Source of the DNA: Maea johnstoni | Lineage: Eukaryota; Annelida; Polychaeta; Spionida; Magelonidae | NCBI GenBank assembly: GCA_963942565.1 | Contig: OZ012684.1 | Location: forward strand, 71,262,749-71,326,748 | Length of the DNA: 64,000 bases | Direction of reading: 5' to 3' | Shown here: in pieces, positions 1 through 10,322 of the stretch | How positions within the stretch are numbered: the stretch's first letter is position 1 | Layout of the letters: every line of letters begins with the position of its first letter | Translations under genes and position numbers: made by a program | The notes under the pieces: generated by a model | The model's input: only the letters and a program-made list of their open reading frames with translations | Database searches by the model: none | What the model was told of the DNA's origin: nothing

Positions 1-213
1 CCAGTACCGGTCGCGCGCGATTTCACATCAGAGGGGGTGTCATGTTTGGGGGGATACCTCCCCACAGGAATATCATTTCATTGTGATTTGTTCATGGTGC
101 TTAGCTGAGATATGTAGCTTTCCAACAGTGTATAAATAATAAATACCGGCTTCCTATTCTCCCTGTAATCTAGGAAAATGTAGCTCGTTGCATTTTTTCT
201 GGGACACCCTGTA
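1..213 (-). mobile_element. Terminal fragment of a mariner-like DNA transposon
   Basis: The stretch ends at about 213 with CTGGGACACCCTGTA. Read on the minus strand this is TACAGGGTGTCCCAG, the usual outer end of Tc1/mariner-type terminal inverted repeats, beginning at a TA dinucleotide. The element runs off the left edge, so its transposase and other end are not in view. A minus-strand open frame just inside the end is probably not coding. The family assignment rests on the terminal motif only. Confidence 0.4.
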
Positions 214-351
214 GATACATAGATACACAGATACATACATAGATACATACATACATACATACTTACATACATAGATACATATATACTTACATACGTACAT
301 ACGTGCGTGCGTGCATGCATGCATGCATGCATGCATACATATATACATACA

Positions 352-437
<86 letters not shown>

Positions 438-628
438 CATATATATACATAAACATAAACATATATATATACATAGGGATATACCTATATTTATATACCT
501 ATATATACCTATATACGTACATACATACATACATATATACATACATACTTACATACATACATAGATACATAGATACATAGATTCATACATACATACATAC
601 ATACATACATACATACATACATACACAC
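214..628. repeat. Compound microsatellite (ATAC/ATAG, ATGC, TA)
   Basis: Tetranucleotide ATAC/ATAG repeats flank a short ATGC block and a pure TA run of about 45 bp near 379-424. Open frames rich in Tyr and Ile in both directions are a by-product of the repeat. It abuts the mariner-like end directly. Confidence 0.95.
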
Positions 629-629
629 T

Positions 630-824
630 GAACAGGACAAGGCCTTCATGCAAAGTAAAGTAATCCGAGCAGATTACAGGCACGACAATAGTAGCAGTAT
701 GAAGAAAAGATTATTAAGAACAAAAAAGACCACAGAAGATAGACCTACACCAGCTGACGCTGACAGCGTCCCTCTTGTTACATGTTGGAATTATCCTTGG
801 CATAATAAAGTTTATTTTCGATGA
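630..824 (+). CDS. Possible terminal exon, unknown product
   Basis: After the microsatellite, a plus-strand frame stays open for about 64 codons to a TGA at 822-824. It reads basic and hydrophilic (KKRLLRTKKTTEDRP in the middle) and ends VTCWNYPWHNKVYFR. An ATG at 648 gives 58 codons. An AATAAA-type signal lies inside its last codons, which would be unusual for a real 3' exon. It could equally be the tail of a retroposed sequence. I do not recognise the protein. Confidence 0.15.
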   Translation, partial: EQDKAFMQSKVIRADYRHDNSSSMKKRLLRTKKTTEDRPTPADADSVPLVTCWNYPWHNKVYFR

Positions 825-2399
825 GTTTCGAATTAGTTCTTGATATATATTACAAAATATTTGATGAAGATGTTAATTTATCAATTCACTGCAACTATTT
901 TCATCGAAAGCTCTCAATTTTGAACCAACAAAGGGATTACCCTATTGTTGCACTTACATTACGGTCATTACAATGTATCTTGATGGTCGAAGTATGTAGC
1001 ACAAAATTTCGCCTAGAATGCCCATACTGTTTTTTTGGATTTATCGAGAGCAAATGAAGAATGTGCGTTTTTTTACATATATTGACTCAAAATTGCTCCA
1101 AATTGTAAAGAAACTGATTTTCTGTATAAAAAATGTATCACAAAAGTTTATTTATTTTTGTCCCAAGAGAAAGAAAGCAATTTCAATTGACCAAGTACAC
1201 ACTTAACTCTTCTGTATTAACTGATGTTGGCCTTTTTATTGTCACATACGATCAACCTAGAATCCAAAGAAGTGTGAATATCCAACGTTGCCCGAATTTG
1301 GCTATCTGTAGAACATAACACCGTGGTTGGTGAGGTAGCCGACATTGATTCGCATTTCCCCAATTGTTTGCATTTACTCTTACTTAAAACTTATCTGAAT
1401 ATAAATAATATATTTGACAAATATAAGGCTGGAGAATGCATCTTTGAAACAAGTGACCTGAATTATTGATATTTTCATTATCACAGTAGCAGCTACCAGT
1501 ACAGTTATTCTAGGAAGTCATAATTGTTTTTGTCATTTTCATATCCGTGACGTAAACTTTAAGTGCTGTGACGTCACAATTTGGCACATTGTCGGTCTTT
1601 GCAATAGCCGTTGAGTAATGCAATAATTAATGTTTTGGAAAGTTATGTTAGTTGTGTTATCCTCATTTATACATTTATAAAAAGTAAGTTTATTGATTGT
1701 TGAAAATTCATACAGTATGAATGAACACAAAATGTATATTGTTGATTTTCAGTTGATCACTTTCATGAGGCCTATTGGTTTCTGTAGTGATAGCAGATGA
1801 TTTAGAAAACAAAAAATCTAAGTATTAGTATTTTATAAAGCAGTCTGTTTATACACTCCATAGAACAACGAGCTGCAAAAGACTAAATATCTTTCACCTA
1901 CAAAATTGTTTAAAAAGAGGTTACACACAAAATAAGAGACATAGCCCGAATTCACGGAAATTTATTCAAATTTGAAAAAAAAATGGTATAATCTTCATAA
2001 TAAATAGAAACGAACAATAGTGAACGGTTAATGACTTATGCTTTTCTGTTCCGTTTTCATACATGTCTACCATGGTTGATAGCTTACACATTCCAATACT
2101 ATGGATATTGGTTCTGTATCCTTTTTGAATTGATGCATATTCTTTATTGGCGGGGAATTTGCTACAATAATAACAACTCTGTACACACAATGGCCATTGT
2201 TGTCAAGCAATTGAAAGCAAACTCTATGAAATTGAAAAAGAAACAAACTCCCGGCGCAATCTTACATTCCTCTATATGATCAAATCCGAACAGTGACAAA
2301 GACAAGAATTGAAGAAGGGTTTGATAACCGAGTGGCAACAATGTGCCATTATATGGCAACGGCCCTTCTATGGCGTCACAATGTATACCACTAGTGTGT
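825..2399. other. Non-genic stretch
   Basis: AT-rich sequence with only short, unconvincing open frames. The one item of note is a perfect palindromic CRE-type site at 1568-1577. Confidence 0.6.
1568..1577. promoter_or_regulatory. Consensus CRE palindrome
   Basis: GTGACGTCAC is a full cAMP-response-element palindrome (TGACGTCA core). A half-site (GTGACGTAAA) lies about 20 bp upstream. No TATA box or nearby coding start on either strand shows that it is used. Confidence 0.3.
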
Positions 2400-2583
2400 C
2401 AGTGACGTAAACGTTCAGAATAGACCACAATGCCCAGTGTTGCTTGGCAACGACTTCAAAGGGCAATTTCAATGGATGCTCACCATCTCATCCTGCTATT
2501 TACTAATCGCCAGTGATACATGAGAGAGAGGGATGCATTTTGGGGTGACGTAGCTTGGGGAAGGAAGAGTTACGATTGAAGGC
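2400..2583 (+). promoter_or_regulatory. Putative promoter and 5' UTR with X-box-like motif
   Basis: Upstream of the ATG at 2584 is the near-perfect palindrome GTTGCTTGGCAAC (2439-2451). This matches the X-box type of site bound by RFX factors, which drive many ciliary genes. CRE-like TGACGT cores lie at about 2403 and 2544. GTGGCAAC-type half-sites lie slightly further upstream (about 2330). No TATA box is evident. Factor use is inferred from motif only. Confidence 0.45.
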
Positions 2584-2722
2584 ATGGCCGCTGCAACTCG
2601 TAGGGTGCAACTTAGGGACCCTCTGGAGATTGACGTCGAGTCGGCAAGTAAGGCGGATCTAAAACGATGGAACATGATGTACAAAAACAGATTTTTCAAC
2701 GATCATGCGATTCGCGTATCAG
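2584..2722 (+). CDS. Unknown gene, exon 1
   Basis: It encodes 46 codons plus one nucleotide. It contains the acidic DPLEIDVE stretch and ends NDHAIRVS. The donor is CAG/GTATAC. It is GC-richer than the intron that follows. Confidence 0.7.
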
Positions 2723-4793
2723 GTATACACTTCTATAAATGAAAAGATACCTTTTATCATTTTGTTCATATATCTTATTTCATATTATTTGTATCTTAAG
2801 CCACTCCAATTTAATTACTTGTCTTACGAGCTTTTTTTTGGAAAAGAATTCTGTCAGACAGAAAAAGTCGACGTTGGTGTCTTACGGACGAAAGTGGGTT
2901 AGAAATATTCTGTTGAAATTGAAATAGCGACCCATCCAAGAGGGTCTGTATGGATGCTAGGCCAAAGACAAATCAAAGAATTTAAAGAGTATGCCTTTTA
3001 ACACCGAAAACGCATTTATCCAATGACAGAGCATCTATCTATGTTATTTAAATGGCTATTGAAAAGGGGCTTTCGATAATTACTGGACCAACATTTTCGG
3101 TTGGGCGCCGTCCCAATAGCCATGTGGTCCCAGTTTCCACTCCTCTGCATCTCATTTTCCTCAATCACCAATAACAAGTTAGCCTTAATAAGTAAAAAAA
3201 AAAAAATAGTGCAAGTAAACGAAATTACATATTCACTTCAAAATCGGCCAAGGTAAAATGTTTGTATGCACAACTAAACAGACATTTTTTTTTGTGAAAA
3301 TTGTTATGTTCAAATTTGTTTACTTCAGTCGGTTTGACTAGATGCCTGATTGTCCTGATAGTTGTTCTTGGAATGTTCTCTAAGTGGTACTATTTTCAAA
3401 ATGGGTTTTATAGAAATAAGTTCCATGTTCTTACAACTCGATAGCTAAAGTATCGAGAAATTAGTATACGCCTAACCCTATGACGAAGAAATCGGCAACA
3501 ATACTTCCCTAGTAGCCATCCAAATGAATAGTCCATCATCTAATGGTTCAACATAACATTTCAATACGGAATCACTCTCTCATATATTTTCAACATTTTC
3601 CTTTTTTGAGTAACCTCTATTCTTTTAAATCATGTTTTGCAGATTCAGACTTCGCAGACGTGCTACATAGAATTCGGCAAGATAAAATGAAAACCCTCCC
3701 GAGGCCTACTAAACGAGCAAAAAATTCTGTCCAGAACAGATATACTTCAATTCAAAGGGCGCAAAATGAACCATTCAAACATTATTTCAACGAAAATCTC
3801 CTGCCTGAGGTATCAAATCTCGATCGGGTTAGTCCCGAAATTAAATTACTTTGCCCACCTAAGACACCAAAGCGTTCATCCCCATCTTCCGTGCCAGAAA
3901 AACGTCCAGGACGGAAGGAAATAGGAGATCTACCACAACAACTACTACGGCGCCCTCTTGCGGTCGGCTGCACAAAACAACCAACAGAAGAGGTGTGGCT
4001 CTTGCGCAAATACAGCTACACTACATTTGACGACCATGACATGCCGAAATTCTATGAAACCTTTTTCCCCGCAGCGTTACGTAAAATACGCCGCCGTGAC
4101 GCTCCTCCGAGCAAATGGTCAGCTTTGGTTTTGTCCAAACTCAAAGAGCCAATTCCTTCGTTCACCGGTGTCTTTCAAGAAAGCTACAGTGAAGGCATTG
4201 ATAAGTCTATGATTAGGGTATGTCCGTCTACCCAAGATGACGCCCAAGGGATTGCAGCACCCTTGACCACCGACGGAGGGACGTATTTAGGTGCAGGTCC
4301 AGTAGCCGCCAGCGCCCATGGCGTCTATAGCGATAACGTCATTGACGTCTCCTTTGCTGTTCCTACGCCGGGTAGTCCTTTGCCGACTACGCCTGATATA
4401 ACATACCCCGAATCGCCATTGCCTATGATAGAAACGCCAAATATAGATGGCACCCCAAAATTGCTAGATGACAAAGAAGACCTAAATAACACTGCTGCCT
4501 TTGCTCATATTGTCGATCCGTTGTCACTTCCACAAAATCCATCTCATAGAAGGTACAGCTATCTAGAAACCGAAAACGAAACAGCGTCGGGGAAAAGCGT
4601 CATTCAATTCTACAGCGATATTCTCAACAAGAAATTATCATTAGAAGGTGACACAGATTTACCCCCAGACTCACCAAGTACGTCAGTGTCACACGAAAGT
4701 ACGCCTTCACTTGGCAATTCATGGAATAGCAAAAGTGACGCGTCATGCGCCGACTCAGACGAAGTCATTGAAACATATACTGCAGATGAATAA
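2584..4793 (+). CDS. Unrecognised 429-residue protein gene (two exons)
   Basis: Joining 2584-2722 to 3643-4793 gives 429 residues. The junction splits a GAT codon in phase 1 (CAG/GTATAC donor; pyrimidine-rich TTTTGCAG acceptor). I do not recognise the product. The N-terminal 46 residues begin MAAATRRVQLRDPLEIDVE. Exon 2 opens with a basic segment (PRPTKRAKNS) and a likely conserved core with NRYTSIQRAQNEPFK, EEVWLLRKYSYTTF and SKWSALVLSKLKEP. After about residue 220 it becomes Pro/Ser/Thr/Asp-rich and probably disordered, ending ETYTADE. There is no signal peptide or membrane segment. The X-box-like site upstream hints at a ciliary or RFX-controlled role, which is inference. The ATG is the first one in frame with exon 1 and sits in a fair context (AAGGCATGG). 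Confidence 0.75.
2723..3642 (+). other. Intron of the unknown gene
   Basis: AT-rich, with GT and AG ends as described for the exons. I recognise nothing inside it. Confidence 0.65.
3643..4793 (+). CDS. Unknown gene, exon 2 (terminal)
   Basis: It starts after TTTTGCAG and completes the Asp codon begun by exon 1. The TAA is at 4791-4793. The frame stays open upstream of the acceptor to about 3543, but that part looks intronic (Phe/Leu/Ser-rich, AT-rich). No AATAAA follows closely; an ATTAAA at about 5034 is the nearest candidate signal. Confidence 0.75.
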
Positions 4794-4840
4794 AATGCAT
4801 TCCTGCTTTTAAATTCGTATTTTATCATTTACATTGAAAG

Positions 4841-5140
4841 CTTAGACGAAACGGGTCACCTATATTTCCGTTTTATCATAGTATATATTGGAATCATGAT
4901 AGTAACGCTGTTTTGTTATTCGAATTTTGTCATGCCGTCTATCTATTGCGTTGTGAGTGCTATTTTGGTTATGATTTACGCAAACAATGGCATCGAGGCT
5001 TAAACGAACCAGATCACCTTTATTTCCATATTATTAAAGTATATTGGAATCATGATAGCAACCCTGTTTTGTCATTCATATTTTATCGTCTATCCGTGTG
5101 AGTACTACTTTTTGGTAATGATTTACGCAAAGAATGGCTC
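4841..5140 (+). repeat. Diverged tandem duplication, two units of about 150 bp
   Basis: 4841-4998 and 4999-5140 align end to end. Both begin CTTAGACGAA/CTTAAACGAA, share ATATTGGAATCATGATAG and end with TGATTTACGCAAA(C/G)AATGG. The pair falls in or just past the 3' UTR of the preceding gene. Many scattered differences make it old. Confidence 0.75.
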
Positions 5141-6489
5141 AATATTGTAATGGAAATAACAGCAATATTGTTGAAATGACCCTGACTGTAAGACGACCAT
5201 AAAATACCATTTTCTCCTTACATAAATCGCCCATTTAGCAAATAGTCTGACTGCATTACATTGGCCTTGTGCAGTGCATTTCAAGTATGTCTACATGACA
5301 AGAACTATAAACGTCAAATGACGAAGTCATACTAAATTTGCCGTGACAGATTTGATAATCAAACACAATGACAACATCCGTTTCATGTTCGTGCTTGCAC
5401 AATAGACAAGCATTACATTTATATTTTATGCCCTGTATTGTACATGTAAAATGAAGTATACTTAAACATAAATTTCAAATTAATTATCATTTATGTCAAA
5501 GCTGTCGCTGGCCAGACATGTTAACTATTGCGACAAGCAAATTAAATGCGACAGTCGGCCTCAGGTAGTTTTTTTGTCAACTGCCACCATCAGTCAATTG
5601 GTAAAACCAGTGGTGATCTTGTCGTTTGGATCCACTTTTGAATAATTACAGGCGTGGCATATCATTCAAAATTCAAATTTCTGCCATTAGTCAAGCCAAA
5701 CGTTTTACCAAAAATAACTTTGGGAATGGCGCAAAAGGTAAGAAATGTTTCTTAAAGAGTTGTAGGTTGACTTCTCACGAATGTTCATTCTCAAAACAAG
5801 TTTCAAAAATATTCTACTTTTGCTAAGAGATATTACAAACTTAGTATAAAGCCTATGACCACTAGGGGGTGAAATGGCTTTAGTAGTAGGCTAGCCGTGT
5901 GTCCCTGTTCCAGATAGGGTGTGAACGAATATGAATATGAATAGAACCTTTCATCCCCGAGAAGTCTTTCTCTACTTAGTGCAGATACGACACCCCTGAG
6001 CCACTTTGAAAATGAGATTCTCTGGCGTACATTTTACACAGTGTTACCATGGTGAAGTGTATAGGAAGCAAATGTTTTCCTTCTTGCCATAAATCTCTTT
6101 GTTTCAGTAATTAAGGATGCCCGCACCAGTGTTTTTTTTGCCCTTAGAATTTTGTAATTTTTGGATATGTTATACCTTGTGGGACAAAACTAGAGGAAAT
6201 GTAAAAAGAAATTGGCTGTTTGGTCGATTTTTTATTTGCTAGAGACAAATTTGAGATATTTGAAAAGTGGCCATTTGGGAGAGAAAAAGGGCTGCCAAGT
6301 CGCGCATTTTTTGATTTTCTGTTCATTCTGGGTTGTTCGTGCGCAGAAAAAAAAATGCCAATCTTTATAAACGTAAATTTGCATGTAGTTATTGGAGTAG
6401 GTCCTCTTTCTGCTTGCGCTAACTGTATTTCAAACCCTGCTATATCTTTTGTACAGCCTAACGTTGAACTGGAGGGGTTGAATTAAAAA
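5141..6489. other. Non-genic stretch
   Basis: I see no convincing exon, RNA gene or transposon end here. Short open frames lack spliceable boundaries or family resemblance. Confidence 0.55.
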
Positions 6490-7020
6490 TGGACGCAAAT
6501 ATAGGGCAATTTATTGCAGATAAAGATTTGTAAAAAAAATAATTATTTTTTGATATGTTCTTGCCCTGTGAATTTGCATTCTACATGCGAAAAAAAAGTT
6601 GGGGTGTTACGAGTTATTTTTTTTGCTACAGAGCTAAACGTGAAAGGGTACGTTTTTTTACTTTTCTATGAAAATGAAAAGACAACGACGTGGAATTTGT
6701 TTCCCTATTGTTGTGGCAACAATAGGGGGAAAATCTCTTTGTTGGAGTCGTGTTGCGTTTGCTAAGACGCGAATATAGTCTAAACATAATGAATTGTAAA
6801 AAAAATATTAGTCCAGAGATTTTTTTATGTTTTGATATGGTCTTGATTTGTAAATTTGCTTTCAATGTACCAAAAGAAAAGGGGGTGTTACGAGTTACTT
6901 TTCTTGCTACAGAGCTACGAGTGATCGGGTACGTTTTATGACTTTTTGCAAAATAAATTGGCAATGTCCGTGGCAACAATAGGGAAATTCCCTTTGTTGG
7001 AGTAGTCAGTGTAATTATGA
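6490..7020. repeat. Diverged tandem duplication, units of about 270 bp
   Basis: Unit 1 (6490-6763) and unit 2 (6765 to about 7020) share, in order, GACGC(A/G)AATATAG, a T-rich stretch, GGTGTTACGAGTTA, TTGCTACAGAGCTA and GTGGCAACAATAGGG followed by TTGTTGGAGT. Unit 1 holds a perfect 11-bp inverted repeat at 6703-6727 (CCCTATTGTTG, TGG, CAACAATAGGG). Confidence 0.75.
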
Positions 7021-7393
7021 CGGGTCTGTTCCCTTGTCAGTTACTTGTGTGCAATCAGTTAAGATGTCAACTGAAAGTTTTTATATTCTTAGGGGTGTCC
7101 AACTGTCTCATTGTCGCACCAGCCTTCGACAGGGGCTACGAAACATGCGACAAGTTAAAAGCACTGTTTAACCCGGGGAATTTTGGCAGAGCATGACCAA
7201 TTGGGCTTATTATATATTTCACTTGAATTACTTTTGATATAGATTGTATTTTAAAAACCCAGTGAACTCGATTTTAGTAATACTGATTGTTCTTGGTCTT
7301 AACTATTGCAGGACTAATATAGTAGTGCAACCAGGTTACACTATAATCATAGCTATTATCGAACCACGGCCACCATAAATTGCTGTGGTTCAG

Positions 7394-7533
7394 GGGCCAG
7401 TTGCACCAACGTGACTCAGGCTCAAACTTAGGCTCAAGGCTCAACTTGATTGTCTACAACAATAGATGCTATTGTTGTAGACAATCAAGTTGAGCCTGAG
7501 TTTGAGCCTGAGTCACGTTGGTGCAACTGGCCC
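7394..7533. mobile_element. Hairpin-type MITE with CAG target duplication
   Basis: The whole 140 bp is one long, nearly perfect inverted repeat around ATG. It begins GGGCCAGTTGCACCAACG and ends with the reverse complement. Direct CAG trinucleotides flank it at 7391-7393 and 7534-7536. A 3-bp target duplication with GGGCC ends fits Harbinger-type or ISL2EU-like non-autonomous elements; that family label is inference. The small arm differences suggest a fairly young insertion. Confidence 0.75.
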
Positions 7534-7536
7534 CAG

Positions 7537-8557
7537 GACGTATTGACTAGTGGTCGGGAGTGAAATATTTGGACAACACTGATTCTGTTTAGAGCTATTC
7601 CTGATAAAAAGAACAGAAGGGGAGGGGGAGAGAAACCGCCAATTTTAGACTTTTGTTGATTGTTGAATAATGGTTGTCCAATACGGCCCCCTCTCAAAAG
7701 AAAAATAATACTTCCTCAGTTTTTCTTATCCTTTAAGCAGTTAAGGTCTTACAATACTCTATTCCAGAGACACCTTTTGAGTATTGGACAAACTAAAAAC
7801 ATATCATATTTTCCTTTATTTTTCCCTGACACTACCGCCAATTTTGAAAAGAAATTGGCACACGAACCGACTTTATCAAATATATGACATCATGACTATA
7901 CCTGCCTATTCTAAATGGTACCCTAAGGGACAGGTTTTAACACTGAATGCTTTGGATACAATGATTTTCATATTCATAGTATTTGATGATTTGACCCATT
8001 TTCAGAAAATGTGTTTGATCAATCAGCTATGTTTAAAATGGGGTTCTCTTGCTAAACAATATCTTATGTAAGAATGAGCAAATACGTAACCAATAGGGTA
8101 ACTCTTTAATTCCATCTTATGAAAATCTGCACTAAAAGACCCATTTCACAACCTTTAACCAAAAACTGACCTGATGACCCGTCATTTTCTTAATGTCTTC
8201 TTGTTAAGAGCACTGTATTGAAAGTTTAGACAGATATTGGTGAAAATTCAATTCTGACTTATACCAATTCTGGGTTAAACAATTGTTTCTTGAATTCCTT
8301 GTTTTAGCCCCGTAATTCCTATATAACACCAAAAAGATAATTTCGCGATAAATACCCCATTTATCCCTGACGTCGTGTCCATGCCACTCATGCCTGACCC
8401 CCGTAATATACGCAACAATGGCACGTCCCAACAATCGAAAACAAAACTGGTGCGGGTAGGGTAATCTGAGGATGGTTTCCATCAGTCTTCGCCCTCGGGA
8501 AAACCATCCTCCCTCGTGGATCCGTTCAATCATGTTACCACCACTGAGATGTCATAT
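7537..8557. other. Non-genic stretch
   Basis: Nothing I can support as a gene or element; only short open frames of no recognised family. Confidence 0.55.
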
Positions 8558-8597
8558 TTGTATAATGTTCCCAAAGGTTGTATAATGTTCCCAAAGG
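8558..8597. repeat. Perfect 20-bp tandem duplication
   Basis: TTGTATAATGTTCCCAAAGG occurs twice, head to tail with no spacer. Confidence 0.9.
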
Positions 8598-8613
8598 CAT
8601 AGAGGTTTTATTT

Positions 8614-8792
8614 TAACCCTTATGCTGGTGGTGGCTAATTTGGCCTATACAAATGATGCAAAAAACCTAAAATAAAATGACTGACACTCTGGCACAATTG
8701 GGTACTCATCTGAGGGTACTCAGCGAGAGCTATCCAACGAATACCAACAAAAAGCTTTGAGTCCTTGTGCTTTGGATGAAAGCAGAACGGTT
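8614..8792 (+). mobile_element. Interspersed element family 1, copy a
   Basis: It begins AACCCTTATGCTGGTGGTGG and carries CTAATTTGGCC and the ATGATGCAAAAA block, then GGTACTCATCTGAGGGTACT. It matches the copies at 24746, 25601, 33991, 46409 and 49568. The family is defined in the copy at 49568. Confidence 0.7.
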
Positions 8793-8994
8793 AAGAAGGT
8801 ATTGACTTCCCCAATTCTGCTTTGTCAAATTTTTTCAACTAATTTCAATGAAGTACCTCCATTGCGCTATCTAAAAAAACCTTCCATGTCATCAGGCAGA
8901 TTCTAAAGTCTCTGATGTCATTTAGAAAAATAGCAAACAACAGAGGAGAATAGATTTCACCTTGTCTTTCACCTACTTTTGATAGGGGTTGGAA

Positions 8995-9350
8995 ATAGGG
9001 GTTAGCAAAAAAGGTAGCGCCACCTTTCCCAAATTTGCCTTTAGGTAATCCCTACATTACAGTACCTTTTCGAAAATTGCTACCTTTAGGCAATCCCTAC
9101 CTTATATTATTAGTTATCACTACTTTATCAAAGGTAGTGATTTTATAAAGTAGTGAATACTATCAGGTAGGGATTGCCTAGTAAAGGTAGCAATTTTGGA
9201 AAAAGTAGTGTTTTAATTTAAAGTAGTGAGTACTATAAGGTAGGGATTGCCTTAAGGTAGCAATTTTGGAAAACTAAGTGATTTTATGAAGTAGTGGATA
9301 CTTTGAGGTAGGGATTGCCTAAGGGAAGCGATTTTGGAAAACGTCAGTAG
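8995..9350. repeat. Inverted-plus-tandem GTAGGGATTGCC array
   Basis: The right part repeats a unit of about 65 bp at least three times (GGTAGCAATTTTGGAAAA, then an AAAGTAGTGAATACT type block, then GGTAGGGATTGCCT). The left part (about 9005-9110) carries the same words reversed (GGCAATCCCTACC, AAAATTGCTACC). The whole is a hairpin whose right arm was expanded in tandem. Confidence 0.75.
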
Positions 9351-9779
9351 AGATTTTATAAATGTAGCTTGCAATGTAATGTTGTGATTTCCATCAAGGT
9401 AGTACATGTGCGATTGGAAAAGTAGAAAATAGTTAAAGGTAGCAATTTCACGAAGATCAATATTATTTCTGGGCCAAGAGCATCCAAATTTACTACACAA
9501 AATCGTGCCCCTATTTCTTGCCCTGTATGCCAGTGTAAGGGGACATTTAGTGAGTGGCGCCATCTATTGACACAGTGCAGCTTACTCAGATATGTTTTAC
9601 TCATCCGTGATAGTCAATTCATTTTCGATTAAATGCTGTAAAAGGCTGCGAAATAACCAAATTAGTTTATGAAGTGTCCGTATCCATTTTAAGTCCACCA
9701 GTTTATATGTTGGCACGTCACAAGGATAATATGTGTAGGGGTGTGACACCGGCCGCAGATACTTCCTCCAAGTCGGCTG

Positions 9780-9847
9780 CAAATTGATCACGTGACCGGC
9801 TTCAATCCAGGAAATAAAGGATTGGTGTAAAAGTTAGTTGCAAATCG
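9780..9847 (+). promoter_or_regulatory. Candidate cortactin non-coding first exon
   Basis: The cortactin ATG lies 10 bp inside an exon with a good acceptor, so a non-coding exon must lie upstream. A strong donor (CG/GTAAGTTT) at 9848 follows sequence with an E-box (TCACGTGACC, about 9788). This is the best candidate I see but is unproven; other start sites up to 12164 are possible. Confidence 0.22.
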
Positions 9848-10282
9848 GTAAGTTTTCTGATGCTTAACATTCTCTCATTTGGTTATTTCATAGTTTATTT
9901 CATCGTGTTGAATACGCTGCTGGTCTCGCTTAAAATAAACACATTAGAATCGTATGATCCTGACTGCGGACTTCAGTCTTGTCAATAATATCTGTGACTA
10001 CAGACTCTGATGGTGTTTTTGGAAACACTCCTACGTTCATGATAAAATCTGTGTGCAGCATGCCGATGTTCATTTCCGGCTTCCGGGTTAGGGCTGTTGA
10101 TTGAAGCATTAGCTGACCACCTTCTGGCTCTCCAAAATATAGACATTCTCAAATCTGGGCGTCTATTCGTGTGTTTAGATGAAAATTAAACATGTATCAT
10201 CTCACCAGAGGCAGTCTGGGAGTTAGATAAAAGGGAGATGCTGCAAGGTGCCAATTACCATACAATCACATAAGTCCCCATG

Positions 10283-10322
10283 CAGGGGCGGATCAAGGAT
10301 TCGAGAAGGGGGGGGGGGGGGG
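10283..10322 (+). mobile_element. Solo transposon end with poly-G run
   Basis: CAGGGGCGGATCAAGGATT resembles the terminal repeat of non-autonomous hAT-like elements common in invertebrates (CAGGGGCGGATCCAGGATT). A G run of roughly 20 follows at about 10307. A second run of about 20 G occurs at 10709. No matching opposite end was found, so this is a remnant. Confidence 0.4.

Noticed and set aside
78-580. Long open frames on both strands rich in Tyr, Ile, Met and Cys
   Set aside because: They are translations of ATAC/TA microsatellites.
3543-3642. In-frame extension of the unknown gene's exon 2 with its own ATG at 3543
   Set aside because: The sequence is AT-rich and intron-like, a good acceptor lies at 3641-3642, and exon 1 joins in frame with a better start.
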